From NCBI RefSeq assembly GCF_014705705.1, contig NZ_JACXLD010000007.1, positions 118,796-182,795 on the forward strand: a DNA stretch of 64,000 bases, in the 5' to 3' direction. Origin of the DNA: Spongiibacter pelagi. Lineage in GTDB: Bacteria > Pseudomonadota > Gammaproteobacteria > Pseudomonadales > Spongiibacteraceae. Position numbers and translations under genes: made by a program. The notes below the pieces were generated by a model. That model was not told where the DNA came from, ran no database searches, and saw only the letters and a program-made list of their open reading frames with translations. Shown here piece by piece: positions 45,575 to 52,948 of this stretch (positions are counted from its first letter, which is position 1; each line of letters opens with the position of its first letter).

Positions 45575-45596
45575 CTACTAAGCTGGCTGCTTTCGG

Positions 45597-45935
45597 CTAC
45601 TTGCCGTAGCTCTCACAAGTGCCAAATTCATAACCAATCACTTTGTCATCGGCACAGGCGCTACACCCATTGCCATAGGTTTGGTGACGAGCGGAATCGC
45701 AGGGCGCGGTGATGCAGCGAGTGCCGGTGTCGACATGGCCACAAACCGGCCGATATTCCCGCGTGCATATTTGAGGGCGAGGGGATTCGCAGCTAACAAA
45801 ACCGACATTTTCGGTGGCGGTATCTTTTTCTTGCTCCCTTTCCGTGGGCGTAGCACAGGCTTGCAGTAGCAGGGCAGTGCAAAAACAAGCCAGCAAGGTG
45901 CGAAACGATTTAGCGTAATTTGTAAAATAAGGCAT
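45597..45935 (-). CDS. Small lipoprotein with Kazal-like domain
   Basis: A 112-residue protein with a lipoprotein signal peptide (LLLQAC, Cys near residue 27) followed by a cysteine-rich domain: CESPRPQICTREYRPVCG ... TYGNGCSACADDKVIGYEFGTC. The spacing CxxxYxPVCG ... TYxNxCxxC is that of Kazal serine-protease-inhibitor folds, with a long insert between the halves. It may inhibit a protease at the cell envelope or just use the fold for stability. It faces the WS/DGAT gene convergently. Confidence 0.75.
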   Translation of the reverse strand: MPYFTNYAKSFRTLLACFCTALLLQACATPTEREQEKDTATENVGFVSCESPRPQICTREYRPVCGHVDTGTRCITAPCDSARHQTYGNGCSACADDKVIGYEFGTCESYGK

Positions 45936-46160
45936 AAGTCGAGCTATCCGTGAGTTTCCACCCCATCCTAATAGCTACAGGGGCGCGGTAACAATCCCAT
46001 TATCGGCCAATGTTTGTGACAAACGTGGCATCCAAGGGCAATAAGCTGGGTCGCGGAGCTGGAAGCGGCCTGAAATATATGAATAATTGGTGCAGCCAAA
46101 TTTTTGCCTGAAAATGGCAGCTTAAAAAATACACAATTTATAGAGCAGACAGGAAATATC

Positions 46161-47297
46161 ATGGGACCATTAAGCGGAATCCGCATTGTAGAATTCGAAG
46201 GCCTTGGGCCAGCTCCTTTCGCCGGCATGATGCTGGCCGACATGGGCGCAGAAGTTATCTCCATCACGCGTAAAACCACCCCAGAAGGTAAGCGCTTTGA
46301 TAACTCTATTAGCGAGCGTGGCAAAAAATCCATCGCCATCAACCTGAAAAGCCCAGAAGGCATTGAAACCGTTCTGCAACTGCTGGAAAAATCCGATGCC
46401 CTGATCGAAGGCTTCCGCCCCGGCGTAATGGAGCGCCTCGGCTTGGGCCCCGATGTGTGTCTGGCACGTAATCCCAAACTGGTATTCGGCCGCATGACTG
46501 GCTGGGGCCAAACCGGCCCACTGGCTCACGCTGCTGGCCACGACATTAACTATATTTCTCTTTCAGGCGCACTGGGCGCTATTGGCCGCACCGGCGAAAA
46601 ACCCATGCCCCCGCTGAACTTGGTAGGTGACTTTGGTGGTGGCGGTATGTTCTTGGCGTTTGGCGTGGTTTCAGCCTTGCTAGAAGCCAGCCGCAGTGGC
46701 CAAGGCCAAGTTGTCGACACCTCTATGGTAGAGGGCTCTGCCGCACTCATGCACATGATGTACAGCTTCTTTAATAACGGCGGCTGGCAAGACAAGCGCG
46801 GCGTGAACATGCTGGATACTGGCGCGCACTTCTACGAAACCTACGAAACCGCCGACGGCGAATACATGTCTGTGGGCTCCATCGAACCTCAGTTCTACGC
46901 TCTGCTGATGGAAAAAGCCGAACTTGATCCCGCCGTATTCGGCAATCAAATGGACATGGCAAACTGGCCGAAGATGGAAGACGCGCTGGCCGAAGTATTC
47001 AAAACCAAAACGCGCGCCGAATGGAGCGAAATTTTTGAAGGCACCGATGCCTGCGTTGCACCGATCCTCAGCATGACAGAAGCGCCTAAACACCCCCATA
47101 ACGTTGCTCGCGGCAGCTTTATTGAAGTGGGTGGCGATATTCAGCCCGGTCCTGCGCCTAAATTCAGCCGTACCCAGCCACAAGTGAAAGCCCCAGCGGC
47201 TCGCCCCGGTTCAGATACCGCCGCCGTATTGCAGGACATTCTGCAATTAGATGCGGTCAAACTGGCCGAGCTAGAGCAAGCCGGTGCGTTGAGCTAA
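46161..47297 (+). CDS. Alpha-methylacyl-CoA racemase-like CaiB/BaiF family protein
   Basis: A 378-residue class III CoA-transferase-fold protein closest in motifs to alpha-methylacyl-CoA racemase: GPLSGIRIVEFEGLGPAPFAGMMLADMGAEVI, the catalytic-type His in AAGHDINYIS and Asp in LVGDFGGGGM, and RMTGWGQTGPLA. AMACR inverts the 2-methyl centre of branched acyl-CoAs such as steroid side chains or pristanoyl-CoA. ATG 46161 follows an AGGAAAT-type ribosome site; the upstream 19 codons are not needed. The gap 45936-46160 holds no other gene. Confidence 0.9.
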   Translation: MGPLSGIRIVEFEGLGPAPFAGMMLADMGAEVISITRKTTPEGKRFDNSISERGKKSIAINLKSPEGIETVLQLLEKSDALIEGFRPGVMERLGLGPDVCLARNPKLVFGRMTGWGQTGPLAHAAGHDINYISLSGALGAIGRTGEKPMPPLNLVGDFGGGGMFLAFGVVSALLEASRSGQGQVVDTSMVEGSAALMHMMYSFFNNGGWQDKRGVNMLDTGAHFYETYETADGEYMSVGSIEPQFYALLMEKAELDPAVFGNQMDMANWPKMEDALAEVFKTKTRAEWSEIFEGTDACVAPILSMTEAPKHPHNVARGSFIEVGGDIQPGPAPKFSRTQPQVKAPAARPGSDTAAVLQDILQLDAVKLAELEQAGALS

Positions 47298-47379
47298 GGC
47301 ATTCCGGGGGCTGATGACGCTGACGTTGTGCAAAAAACGCGCAAGTACAGAGAATCTAAGCATTTTATTTAAATTTTCG

Positions 47380-47408
47380 TTGACAGCGAAAAGCCCCTTG
47401 AATATAGT
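47380..47408 (+). promoter_or_regulatory. Sigma-70 promoter of tRNA-Arg
   Basis: TTGACA at 47380-47385 and TATAGT at 47403-47408 are separated by exactly 17 bases, and the tRNA begins 12 bases after the -10. This is the clearest promoter in the window. Confidence 0.85.
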
Positions 47409-47420
47409 ACGCACCCTCAA

Positions 47421-47497
47421 GCGCCCGTAGCTCAGCTGGATAGAGTACCTGGCTACGAACCAGGCGGTCGCACGTTCGAATCGTGCCGGGCGCGCCA
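47421..47497 (+). tRNA. tRNA-Arg (anticodon ACG)
   Basis: A 77-base cloverleaf with encoded CCA. The acceptor stem GCGCCCG pairs with CGGGCGC. The anticodon stem CCTGG/CCAGG encloses loop CTACGAA, giving anticodon ACG, which is normally edited to ICG by TadA to read CGU, CGC and CGA. The T-loop TTCGAAT is canonical. A promoter precedes and a terminator follows. Beyond it the gene content becomes accessory. Confidence 0.97.
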
Positions 47498-47520
47498 TAT
47501 ATAAGTTGCTGAAAAGTAAC

Positions 47521-47552
47521 AAAAAACCCAACCATTGTGTTGGGTTTTTTTT
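47521..47552 (+). terminator. Intrinsic terminator of tRNA-Arg
   Basis: AAAAAACCCAAC and GTTGGGTTTTTT form a perfect 12-bp stem around a 6-base loop, ending in an 8-base T-run. It is a textbook Rho-independent terminator 23 bases after the tRNA. Confidence 0.92.
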
Positions 47553-47566
47553 CGCCTAAATTTTTT

Positions 47567-47607
47567 GCTGTGACACAATTGTGACATGTGCTGTGACACA
47601 TTGTGAA
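47567..47607. repeat. Short direct repeat after the tRNA terminator
   Basis: GCTGTGACACA occurs at 47567-47577 and 47590-47600, each followed by a TTGTGA-like sequence, a 23-base period. It lies in a 360-bp gene-free gap (47498-47857) between the tRNA and the NYN gene. The rest of the gap is non-coding and contains one TGGCACAAAACAGAC motif at 47725. It may be a remnant of integration next to the tRNA; no attachment-site duplicate was seen. Confidence 0.35.
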
Positions 47608-47857
47608 AGCCCTTTCCCTAATTTGACCTCTTGGTGCCGGAATTTTCGTGGGCATTTGAATGTAGCTAAGTGGTCAAGCGGCTGACTGCCAAAGGCTCGG
47701 CTTTCAGCATAGTAGGGCAAGATTTGGCACAAAACAGACAAAAAGAGGGGCCTCTAAAAGCTGGAATTGATTTAGTCTGTAGCTGACATGTGAGCGCCAA
47801 GTTTTAGCAGCGAAGAATTGATTTCTTATTGGGGCAAGAAAAACAAGGAGAGTTCGT

Positions 47858-48454
47858 TTGGTTACAAACTATGTTTTGATCGATTTTGAAAATGTTCAGC
47901 CCAGCAATCTGGAGGTTTTAAAACAACATCCATTTGAGGTCATGATTTTCGTCGGTGCGAACCAGACTAAAATACCATTCGATCTAGCCTCTGCAATGCA
48001 AGCACTTGGTAAATCAGGACAGTACATCAAAATTGCTGGCGCAGGTAAAAACGCCCTCGACTTCCACATTGCCTATTATGTGGGGGAACTTGTCTCCAAA
48101 CATCCTAATGCCTACTTTCATATTATCTCTCGCGATACCGGCTTCGACACATTAATCAAGCATCTCAAAGCCCGTGGCATTAAAATTCAACGCGAGCGTG
48201 ATCTAGCTGAAATCCCGGTGGTGAGAATGTCTACCGCTACGTCTACTGAAGAGATGGTGTCAGCAATTGTAAAAAATCTCGCTGGGAGGGGGCAGTCTAG
48301 GCCGCGTAAGGTGAAGACGCTCTCGAACACTATAAACTCGCTGTTTACGGAGAAACTGTCAGAGCGGCAACTTGGTGCGATAGTGAAAGACCTTGAGCAA
48401 AGGGAGTACATTCTGGTGAATAATGGCAATGTGTCTTACCAACTGCCTGGCTAG
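47858..48454 (+). CDS. NYN/PIN-like domain protein (putative RNase)
   Basis: A 198-residue protein. The N-terminal half is a NYN/PIN-type nuclease-like fold: YVLIDFENVQPSNL (D9, E11, N12), GKNALDFHIAYYVGEL and HIISRDTGFDTLIKHLKARG carry the conserved acidic residues that bind metal. The C-terminal 60 residues look like a small helical domain (LSERQLGAIVKDLEQREYI), possibly nucleic-acid binding. Such proteins are likely endoribonucleases, here of unknown target. The start is TTG 47858, supported by AAGGAG seven bases upstream; no ATG or GTG fits before the first catalytic Asp. Confidence 0.78.
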   Translation: MVTNYVLIDFENVQPSNLEVLKQHPFEVMIFVGANQTKIPFDLASAMQALGKSGQYIKIAGAGKNALDFHIAYYVGELVSKHPNAYFHIISRDTGFDTLIKHLKARGIKIQRERDLAEIPVVRMSTATSTEEMVSAIVKNLAGRGQSRPRKVKTLSNTINSLFTEKLSERQLGAIVKDLEQREYILVNNGNVSYQLPG

Positions 48455-48750
48455 AGCGAAAAGTGACCGTTATGACGCACTTTTGACGGATCAGACCAGA
48501 AGGACAAGGCTGGCACAAAGCAGACGTTTTTAGCACCGTAGAGAATGACTGCAGCAGTCACAAAGCAGACGTTTTGGGGGCCTGAATAGTTGGCATGGTT
48601 TTCTTAAAGCGGACAAGAAGAATACACTCCGCCCGAAATCTATCCCCCCTTTGGACAATGCGAATTTTCAGAAGCTGGTGCCGATTGTTTGACACCAACC
48701 ATGTCCAATTCCTCAGATTTCCGTTCTTTCAGACAGCTCCAGCGCATCAT
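48455..48750. repeat. Gene-free gap with GGCACAAAGCAGACG-type repeats
   Basis: The 296 bases between the NYN and DTW genes hold no supported ORF. TGGCACAAAGCAGACGTTTT at 48511 and TCACAAAGCAGACGTTTT at 48558 are near-identical, 47 bases apart; related motifs are at 47725 and 57706. GCGGACAAG near 48608 may be another relative. They look like a dispersed intergenic repeat of the accessory half. Confidence 0.45.
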
Positions 48751-49332
48751 CTAGCTCAATTCCAAGATATCGCCCATCGCCGCAATTTGCTGATCGATCA
48801 TCTGCTCAAAAGCACCTAATATGGCATCGTAGTCTTGACAACTATGCAGAACATTTAGCGCTTGCACAGTAGCCTCAATGGTGGACAAGCCATCAGCACG
48901 CGGCGATTTCCGAATGCGATAACGGCTGCGTTGGCTCTGCTGCAACGCCAACCTCGGCAAGTTCAAAAGCCAAGGATTAAGGTGAAGCAGCTTGGCGGTT
49001 TTACGCCAGGTGCCATCGAGTACAACGAGCTGTTTAATTTCGGCATCGACAATCTGACTCACCCTAATTGAGGGTTCACCAGGATAAAGCAGCACGCTAT
49101 TCTGTTGCCACTTTGAACCCAGCAGGGTCGCTGGCTCAAAACATTCTCCAACCACTAGGCGGCTACCAATAATAGAGCGCGCCAATAGTGGCGCAGAAGA
49201 AAGTGCGTGACGCGCCTCCTTCGGATGTTGAAGAATAGTCAGCCCATAACCACTGCCACGTTGAACAATAAACTCACAGAGGTAGGTGGATTCTGGACGT
49301 TGGCAGTCCTTGCATATTAAGCGAGGGGACAC
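48751..49332 (-). CDS. DTW-domain protein (tRNA acp3U-type transferase family)
   Basis: A 193-residue DTW protein. The name-giving motif is LDGTW near residue 107; the N-terminus has four cysteines in a zinc-binding pattern (CKDCQRPESTYLC), followed by ILQHPKEARHALS, and STIEATVQALNVL lies near the C-terminus. Members such as E. coli TapT transfer an aminocarboxypropyl group from SAM to uridine in tRNA. It is convergent with the NYN gene. Confidence 0.87.
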   Translation of the reverse strand: MSPRLICKDCQRPESTYLCEFIVQRGSGYGLTILQHPKEARHALSSAPLLARSIIGSRLVVGECFEPATLLGSKWQQNSVLLYPGEPSIRVSQIVDAEIKQLVVLDGTWRKTAKLLHLNPWLLNLPRLALQQSQRSRYRIRKSPRADGLSTIEATVQALNVLHSCQDYDAILGAFEQMIDQQIAAMGDILELS

Positions 49333-49443
49333 AGCAGTAATCTGTCGCTAAATATTTTTTTGATTGTAACAGCTAGATCAGCCTGACTTCTGTTAGATCG
49401 CGTCTGTTTTTTAAAAGATGGTAACAATGAGTGAGAAACCGGC

Positions 49444-50379
49444 ATGAAAGGATGGACACCGTCAGAAATACCGGACCTAACCGGGAAGCGAGCCATGATC
49501 ACTGGGGCCAATAGTGGCATTGGTTACCAAACCGCCTTAATGTTAGCGCAACGTGGGGCCCGCGTATGGCTGGGATGCAGAAATGCTGAACGCGCTGAAG
49601 CGGCAATTCAACGTCTTGAAAAAGCACTGGGTTCTAGGGATTTGCTGACCGTTTTACCGATGGATCTAGCCTCACTCGACAGCGTGCAACACGCCGCCGA
49701 GCAATATCTGGCGCTCAATCAACCGCTGGATTTATTAATCAACAATGCCGGCATTATGGGATTACCGTTGCAACGCACCTGCGCCGGCCATGAAATGTTG
49801 CTCGCGGTAAATCACCTCGCGCACTTTGCCCTTACCGCCAGTTTGTTACCGGCTCTGGAAGCTGCACCAAAGGCCCGTGTTGTAACAATATCAAGCCTAG
49901 CCGCTAAGAGCGGTGTACTGGACTTTGATGACCTAAATTGGGAGCGCTCGCCCTATAACAAAGTTGCAGCTTACGCACGTGCCAAACTAGCCAATCAATG
50001 CTTTGCCATAGAATTACAACGTCGCCTACAGGCTGCAGGCAGCTCAGTCATTAGCCTTGCGGCCCACCCCGGTTATGCCGCCACCAATGTGGCATTTTCC
50101 AATAGCGAAACACGCAGTCTGGCTCGACGCCTATGGCAATCCATGGTCCGTATCGGCAATGCATTACTGGCACAAAGCGCGGAACGCGGTGCATTGCCCA
50201 GTGTTTACGCCGCCACATCAGAAACACTGCAAGGTGGCGAATATATTGGACCATCCGGCCCGTTTCAGCTTCGCGGCACGCCCTCGCTCCTTAACCTGCT
50301 CCCCAGCGCAACAGACAAGCAAACTGGCGAGCACTTGTGGCGCCATTCAGAACAAATGACAAGAACTCGTTACTTATGA
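49444..50379 (+). CDS. SDR, retinol dehydrogenase-like
   Basis: A 311-residue SDR of the RDH11/WWOX-like type. It has TGANSGIGYQTALMLAQRGARVWLGCRN, NNAGIMGLP, the catalytic Ser in TISSLAA and Tyr-Lys in YARAKLANQCF, and a C-terminal AHPGYAATNV segment. Relatives act on retinoids, steroids or other hydrophobic alcohols. Its stop overlaps the start of the SRD5A-like gene by 4 bases (ATGA), so the two products probably act in sequence on one compound. Confidence 0.88.
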   Translation: MKGWTPSEIPDLTGKRAMITGANSGIGYQTALMLAQRGARVWLGCRNAERAEAAIQRLEKALGSRDLLTVLPMDLASLDSVQHAAEQYLALNQPLDLLINNAGIMGLPLQRTCAGHEMLLAVNHLAHFALTASLLPALEAAPKARVVTISSLAAKSGVLDFDDLNWERSPYNKVAAYARAKLANQCFAIELQRRLQAAGSSVISLAAHPGYAATNVAFSNSETRSLARRLWQSMVRIGNALLAQSAERGALPSVYAATSETLQGGEYIGPSGPFQLRGTPSLLNLLPSATDKQTGEHLWRHSEQMTRTRYL

Positions 50380-51158
50380 CAATAACAACGTTTTATCATG
50401 ACCTGCTGCTGGCCTTTGCGCTGATGTCAGTTGCGGTATTCGTCGTACTACAATGGATTATCAAAGCCGCTTACGGTCGCCATAACGACGGTAATCTGGC
50501 CTGGTGGTGGGGACCAAGCATTCCCACACGGTGGTCATGGGTGGTGATGGAAGCCCCCTCATCCATCGGCTTTGCGGTGATTTTTTTCATGGGCGCTCAA
50601 GCACTGAGTGCCGCACCACTACTGCTGTTTACGATTTGGCAGGTGCACTATTTCCACCGTAGTTTCATCTACCCGTTCAAACGTAAACTCAAACCCGGCG
50701 ACACAACACCACTCCTCATTCCAGCGCTGGCCGTTATTACCAATTTGGGTATCGCGTTTCTCAACGCCGCTATTCTCTCTTGGTCTGAATTAGGTGCCGA
50801 TTACTCACACTGGTTATCAGACCCTCGCTTGTGGCTGGGGTTAGCTATTTTCGGCTTGGGTTTCTTGGTGAATCGTCATGCTGATGCCATGTTGGCGGCG
50901 CTGCGCAAGCCTGGGGAAAGTGGTTACAAGATCCCCAGAGGATGGCTCTACGAGTACATTTCATGCCCCAACTATCTTGGAGAAATTTTGATCTGGACAG
51001 GCTGGGCCGTTGCCAGTTGGTCAGAGGCTGGTGCGGTATTTGTATTGTGGACTACAGCCAATCTACTACCCCGCGCACTCAGCAACCACCGCTGGTACCG
51101 CGATACGTTTGAGGACTATCCCACAACACGCAAAGCGCTGATTCCAGGCGTCTTATAA
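50376..51158 (+). CDS. Steroid 5-alpha-reductase (SRD5A1/2)-like membrane reductase
   Basis: A 260-residue integral membrane protein with about seven hydrophobic segments. It resembles vertebrate SRD5A1/2 along its whole length: YGRHN near residue 33, Glu59 in VVMEAPSS (equivalent to Glu57 of SRD5A2), Tyr92 in VHYFHRSFIYPF (equivalent to Tyr91), NRHADAMLAALRKPGESGYKIP, PNYLGEILIWTGWA and the C-terminal FEDYPTTRKALIP. SRD5A enzymes reduce the 4,5 double bond of 3-oxo-4-ene steroids with NADPH; these residues hold the 3-keto group. The human Gln56 is Met58 here. ATG 50376 overlaps the upstream SDR stop. The true substrate could be a steroid, a polyprenal or another enone. Confidence 0.88.
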   Translation: MTITTFYHDLLLAFALMSVAVFVVLQWIIKAAYGRHNDGNLAWWWGPSIPTRWSWVVMEAPSSIGFAVIFFMGAQALSAAPLLLFTIWQVHYFHRSFIYPFKRKLKPGDTTPLLIPALAVITNLGIAFLNAAILSWSELGADYSHWLSDPRLWLGLAIFGLGFLVNRHADAMLAALRKPGESGYKIPRGWLYEYISCPNYLGEILIWTGWAVASWSEAGAVFVLWTTANLLPRALSNHRWYRDTFEDYPTTRKALIPGVL

Positions 51159-51173
51159 GCAAACAGGAAAATT

Positions 51174-51198
51174 GCCCGTGCAGAATTCCGGCACGGGC
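51174..51198. terminator. Bidirectional terminator between SRD5A-like and tetR genes
   Basis: GCCCGTGC and GCACGGGC form a perfect 8-bp GC-rich stem around 9 bases between two convergent genes. On the minus strand it is followed by AATTTTCCTG, so it best fits the tetR transcript; on the plus strand the T-run is missing. Confidence 0.65.
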
Positions 51199-51218
51199 CG
51201 TATCACAGGGAGGAGAGC

Positions 51219-51845
51219 TCAGCTAAACGCTGACACATCAAAACCTAGCATTGCCGAAATTTTCAGGTACAAGCCCTTGGTATCCAGATCAGGCGCTTCA
51301 GCCAGAGCGAGCGCGGCTTCAGCCAGGCTACCCATCAGCATACGAACTAATAGATCAACTTCGCTATCGTCAAAATGATTACGCAGTTGCCCCCCAATAG
51401 CATGGTCAGTACTACTTATAATTTTCTGGGCAATCCTGAACACCGAGGTTTCCGGCCAGCGTTCACGCCCGAGAACATGCGTAGCATCAATGAGTACGAC
51501 CCGGCTGAACCCCGGCTCTTTAAAAACCTCAAGAAACGTTTCCCAGACATTGGCCAAAGAGAAATTTTCTGCCTCGACCAAAGCCTCCATGCGTTGCGCC
51601 AAATCGGCTTCGTACTGCTCAGTCACGGCATTGAAAAGTTTTAGTTTATTGCCGAAATAATGATAAACCGGGGTCACGGTAATCCCGGCTTCTGCGGCAA
51701 TATCAGACAAGGACGTATCAGCAAACCCCTTCTCACCAAATACCGCCATAGCCGCTATCAGCACTTTCTCCCGCGTTTTTTCACGGCGTTCTGCCTGTGT
51801 TTGCCGCTTCAATGGCGGGCCCTTCTTGCCTGTTGACATAAGCAC
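51219..51845 (-). CDS. TetR-family transcriptional regulator
   Basis: A 208-residue TetR protein. The N-terminal helix-turn-helix reads KTREKVLIAAMAVFGEKGFADTSLSDIAAEAGITVTPVYHYFGNKLKLF; the C-terminal ligand domain is variable and unassigned. It is divergent from the epimerase-TonB receptor genes and convergent with the SDR/SRD5A pair. A 25-bp palindrome in the divergent promoter is its probable operator. It begins with a short basic tail (GKKGPPLKRQTQAERR). Confidence 0.9.
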   Translation of the reverse strand: MLMSTGKKGPPLKRQTQAERREKTREKVLIAAMAVFGEKGFADTSLSDIAAEAGITVTPVYHYFGNKLKLFNAVTEQYEADLAQRMEALVEAENFSLANVWETFLEVFKEPGFSRVVLIDATHVLGRERWPETSVFRIAQKIISSTDHAIGGQLRNHFDDSEVDLLVRMLMGSLAEAALALAEAPDLDTKGLYLKISAMLGFDVSAFS

Positions 51846-51863
51846 TTACCGAAATAAATATAA

Positions 51864-51892
51864 TTGACATATATAATTTAATTATATATGTT
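51864..51892 (+). promoter_or_regulatory. Promoter with embedded perfect palindrome, probable TetR operator
   Basis: TTGACA at 51864-51869 and TATGTT at 51887-51892 are 17 bases apart, reading toward the epimerase gene. The palindrome at 51867-51891 has perfect 12-bp arms (ACATATATAATT and its complement) around one central base and covers the whole spacer. This is the expected layout for a TetR repressor that controls its own and the divergent genes. Binding is inferred. Confidence 0.7.
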
Positions 51893-51998
51893 TTCGTCCG
51901 CATAAATAACGATACCAAATGGCCCAGGGAAGAAAGCCGGTCAAGACCGATCCCCCATATCCTCCCGAGCGCCAAAACGATGAGCATAAGAACACAAA

Positions 51999-52946
51999 AT
52001 GAACGTATTAGTAACCGGCGCGTTTGGCAATTTAGGCCAGCTCTGTATTGAGCAACTGCTCGCCGACGGACATCAGGTTCGCTGCACAGACATCGATACC
52101 CCAAACCAACGTCAGATTGTCGAGAAGTCTCAGGGACGCTTTGATATCCGGCTGGGAGATATTCGAGATAAGGCGCTATTGGCAGAATTACTTGTCGATA
52201 TTGATGCCGTTATTCACCTCGCTTCTCTGCTGCCACCCATGACAGAGCGTAACCCTTCGCTCGCGTATTCAGTGAATGTGGAAGCCAGCAAAACACTTAT
52301 CGAATTGGCTCAGGCACTGCCGACGCCGCCACTGTTTATTTATCCGTCATCGCTCACAGTATTTGGCCCATCACAACGCGACAACCCGATTCGTCACAGC
52401 AGTGATCCGGTGATGACTTCCGACAATTACACGGCACACAAAATTGAAATTGAGCGTGTTCTGCACGAGTCATCGCTGCCGTGGATCATCATGCGAATTG
52501 GCGTCTCTGTCGATGCCAGAACCCTGCGCACCGAAAGACAAGTGTTCAAACAACTGCTTGCCGTACACCCCGATACACCAATGGAATATGTGCATCCTCG
52601 GGATATTGCCTTGGCAATGTCGCGTGCGGTTAGCACACCGGCTGCAATAGGAAAAACACTGCTGCTCGGCGGTGGAAAGCACTGCCAAATCACACATCAT
52701 CGTTTTCTGAACGCCGCGTTCAAAGCAATGGGACTACCGCAAAAACCCGGTATTCACGGACAGGATTCCTATTACACCCACTGGCTGGACACCCACGAAT
52801 CCCAAGCACTGTTGCAATACCAACGCAGCGCGTTTGAAGAATATGAAAATGAACTTGCGGTGACTTTTTCACGCGTTCGCAAGTTAACAACCCCTATACG
52901 CCCGTTACTCAAATGGCTAATGCCGAAGCTCCTCAGGAGAATATAA
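51999..52946 (+). CDS. NAD-dependent epimerase/dehydratase family protein (extended SDR)
   Basis: A 315-residue extended SDR. It has VTGAFGNLGQLCIEQLLADGH at the N-terminus, DAVIHLASLLPPM, a YPSSLTVFG serine segment and the catalytic pair in YTAHK. Sugar epimerases, dihydroflavonol reductases and 3-beta-hydroxysteroid dehydrogenases share this fold; the neighbouring SRD5A and TonB receptor genes make a hydrophobic substrate plausible but not shown. It is first in an operon under the TetR-type operator; the receptor gene follows after 2 bases. Confidence 0.82.
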   Translation: MNVLVTGAFGNLGQLCIEQLLADGHQVRCTDIDTPNQRQIVEKSQGRFDIRLGDIRDKALLAELLVDIDAVIHLASLLPPMTERNPSLAYSVNVEASKTLIELAQALPTPPLFIYPSSLTVFGPSQRDNPIRHSSDPVMTSDNYTAHKIEIERVLHESSLPWIIMRIGVSVDARTLRTERQVFKQLLAVHPDTPMEYVHPRDIALAMSRAVSTPAAIGKTLLLGGGKHCQITHHRFLNAAFKAMGLPQKPGIHGQDSYYTHWLDTHESQALLQYQRSAFEEYENELAVTFSRVRKLTTPIRPLLKWLMPKLLRRI

Positions 52947-52948
52947 AA

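Noticed and set aside
47421..47497. A duplicated tRNA 3' end as the island's second attachment site
   Set aside because: I looked for CGTTCGAATCGTGCC-like sequence in the rest of the window and did not see one; the second border may be outside.
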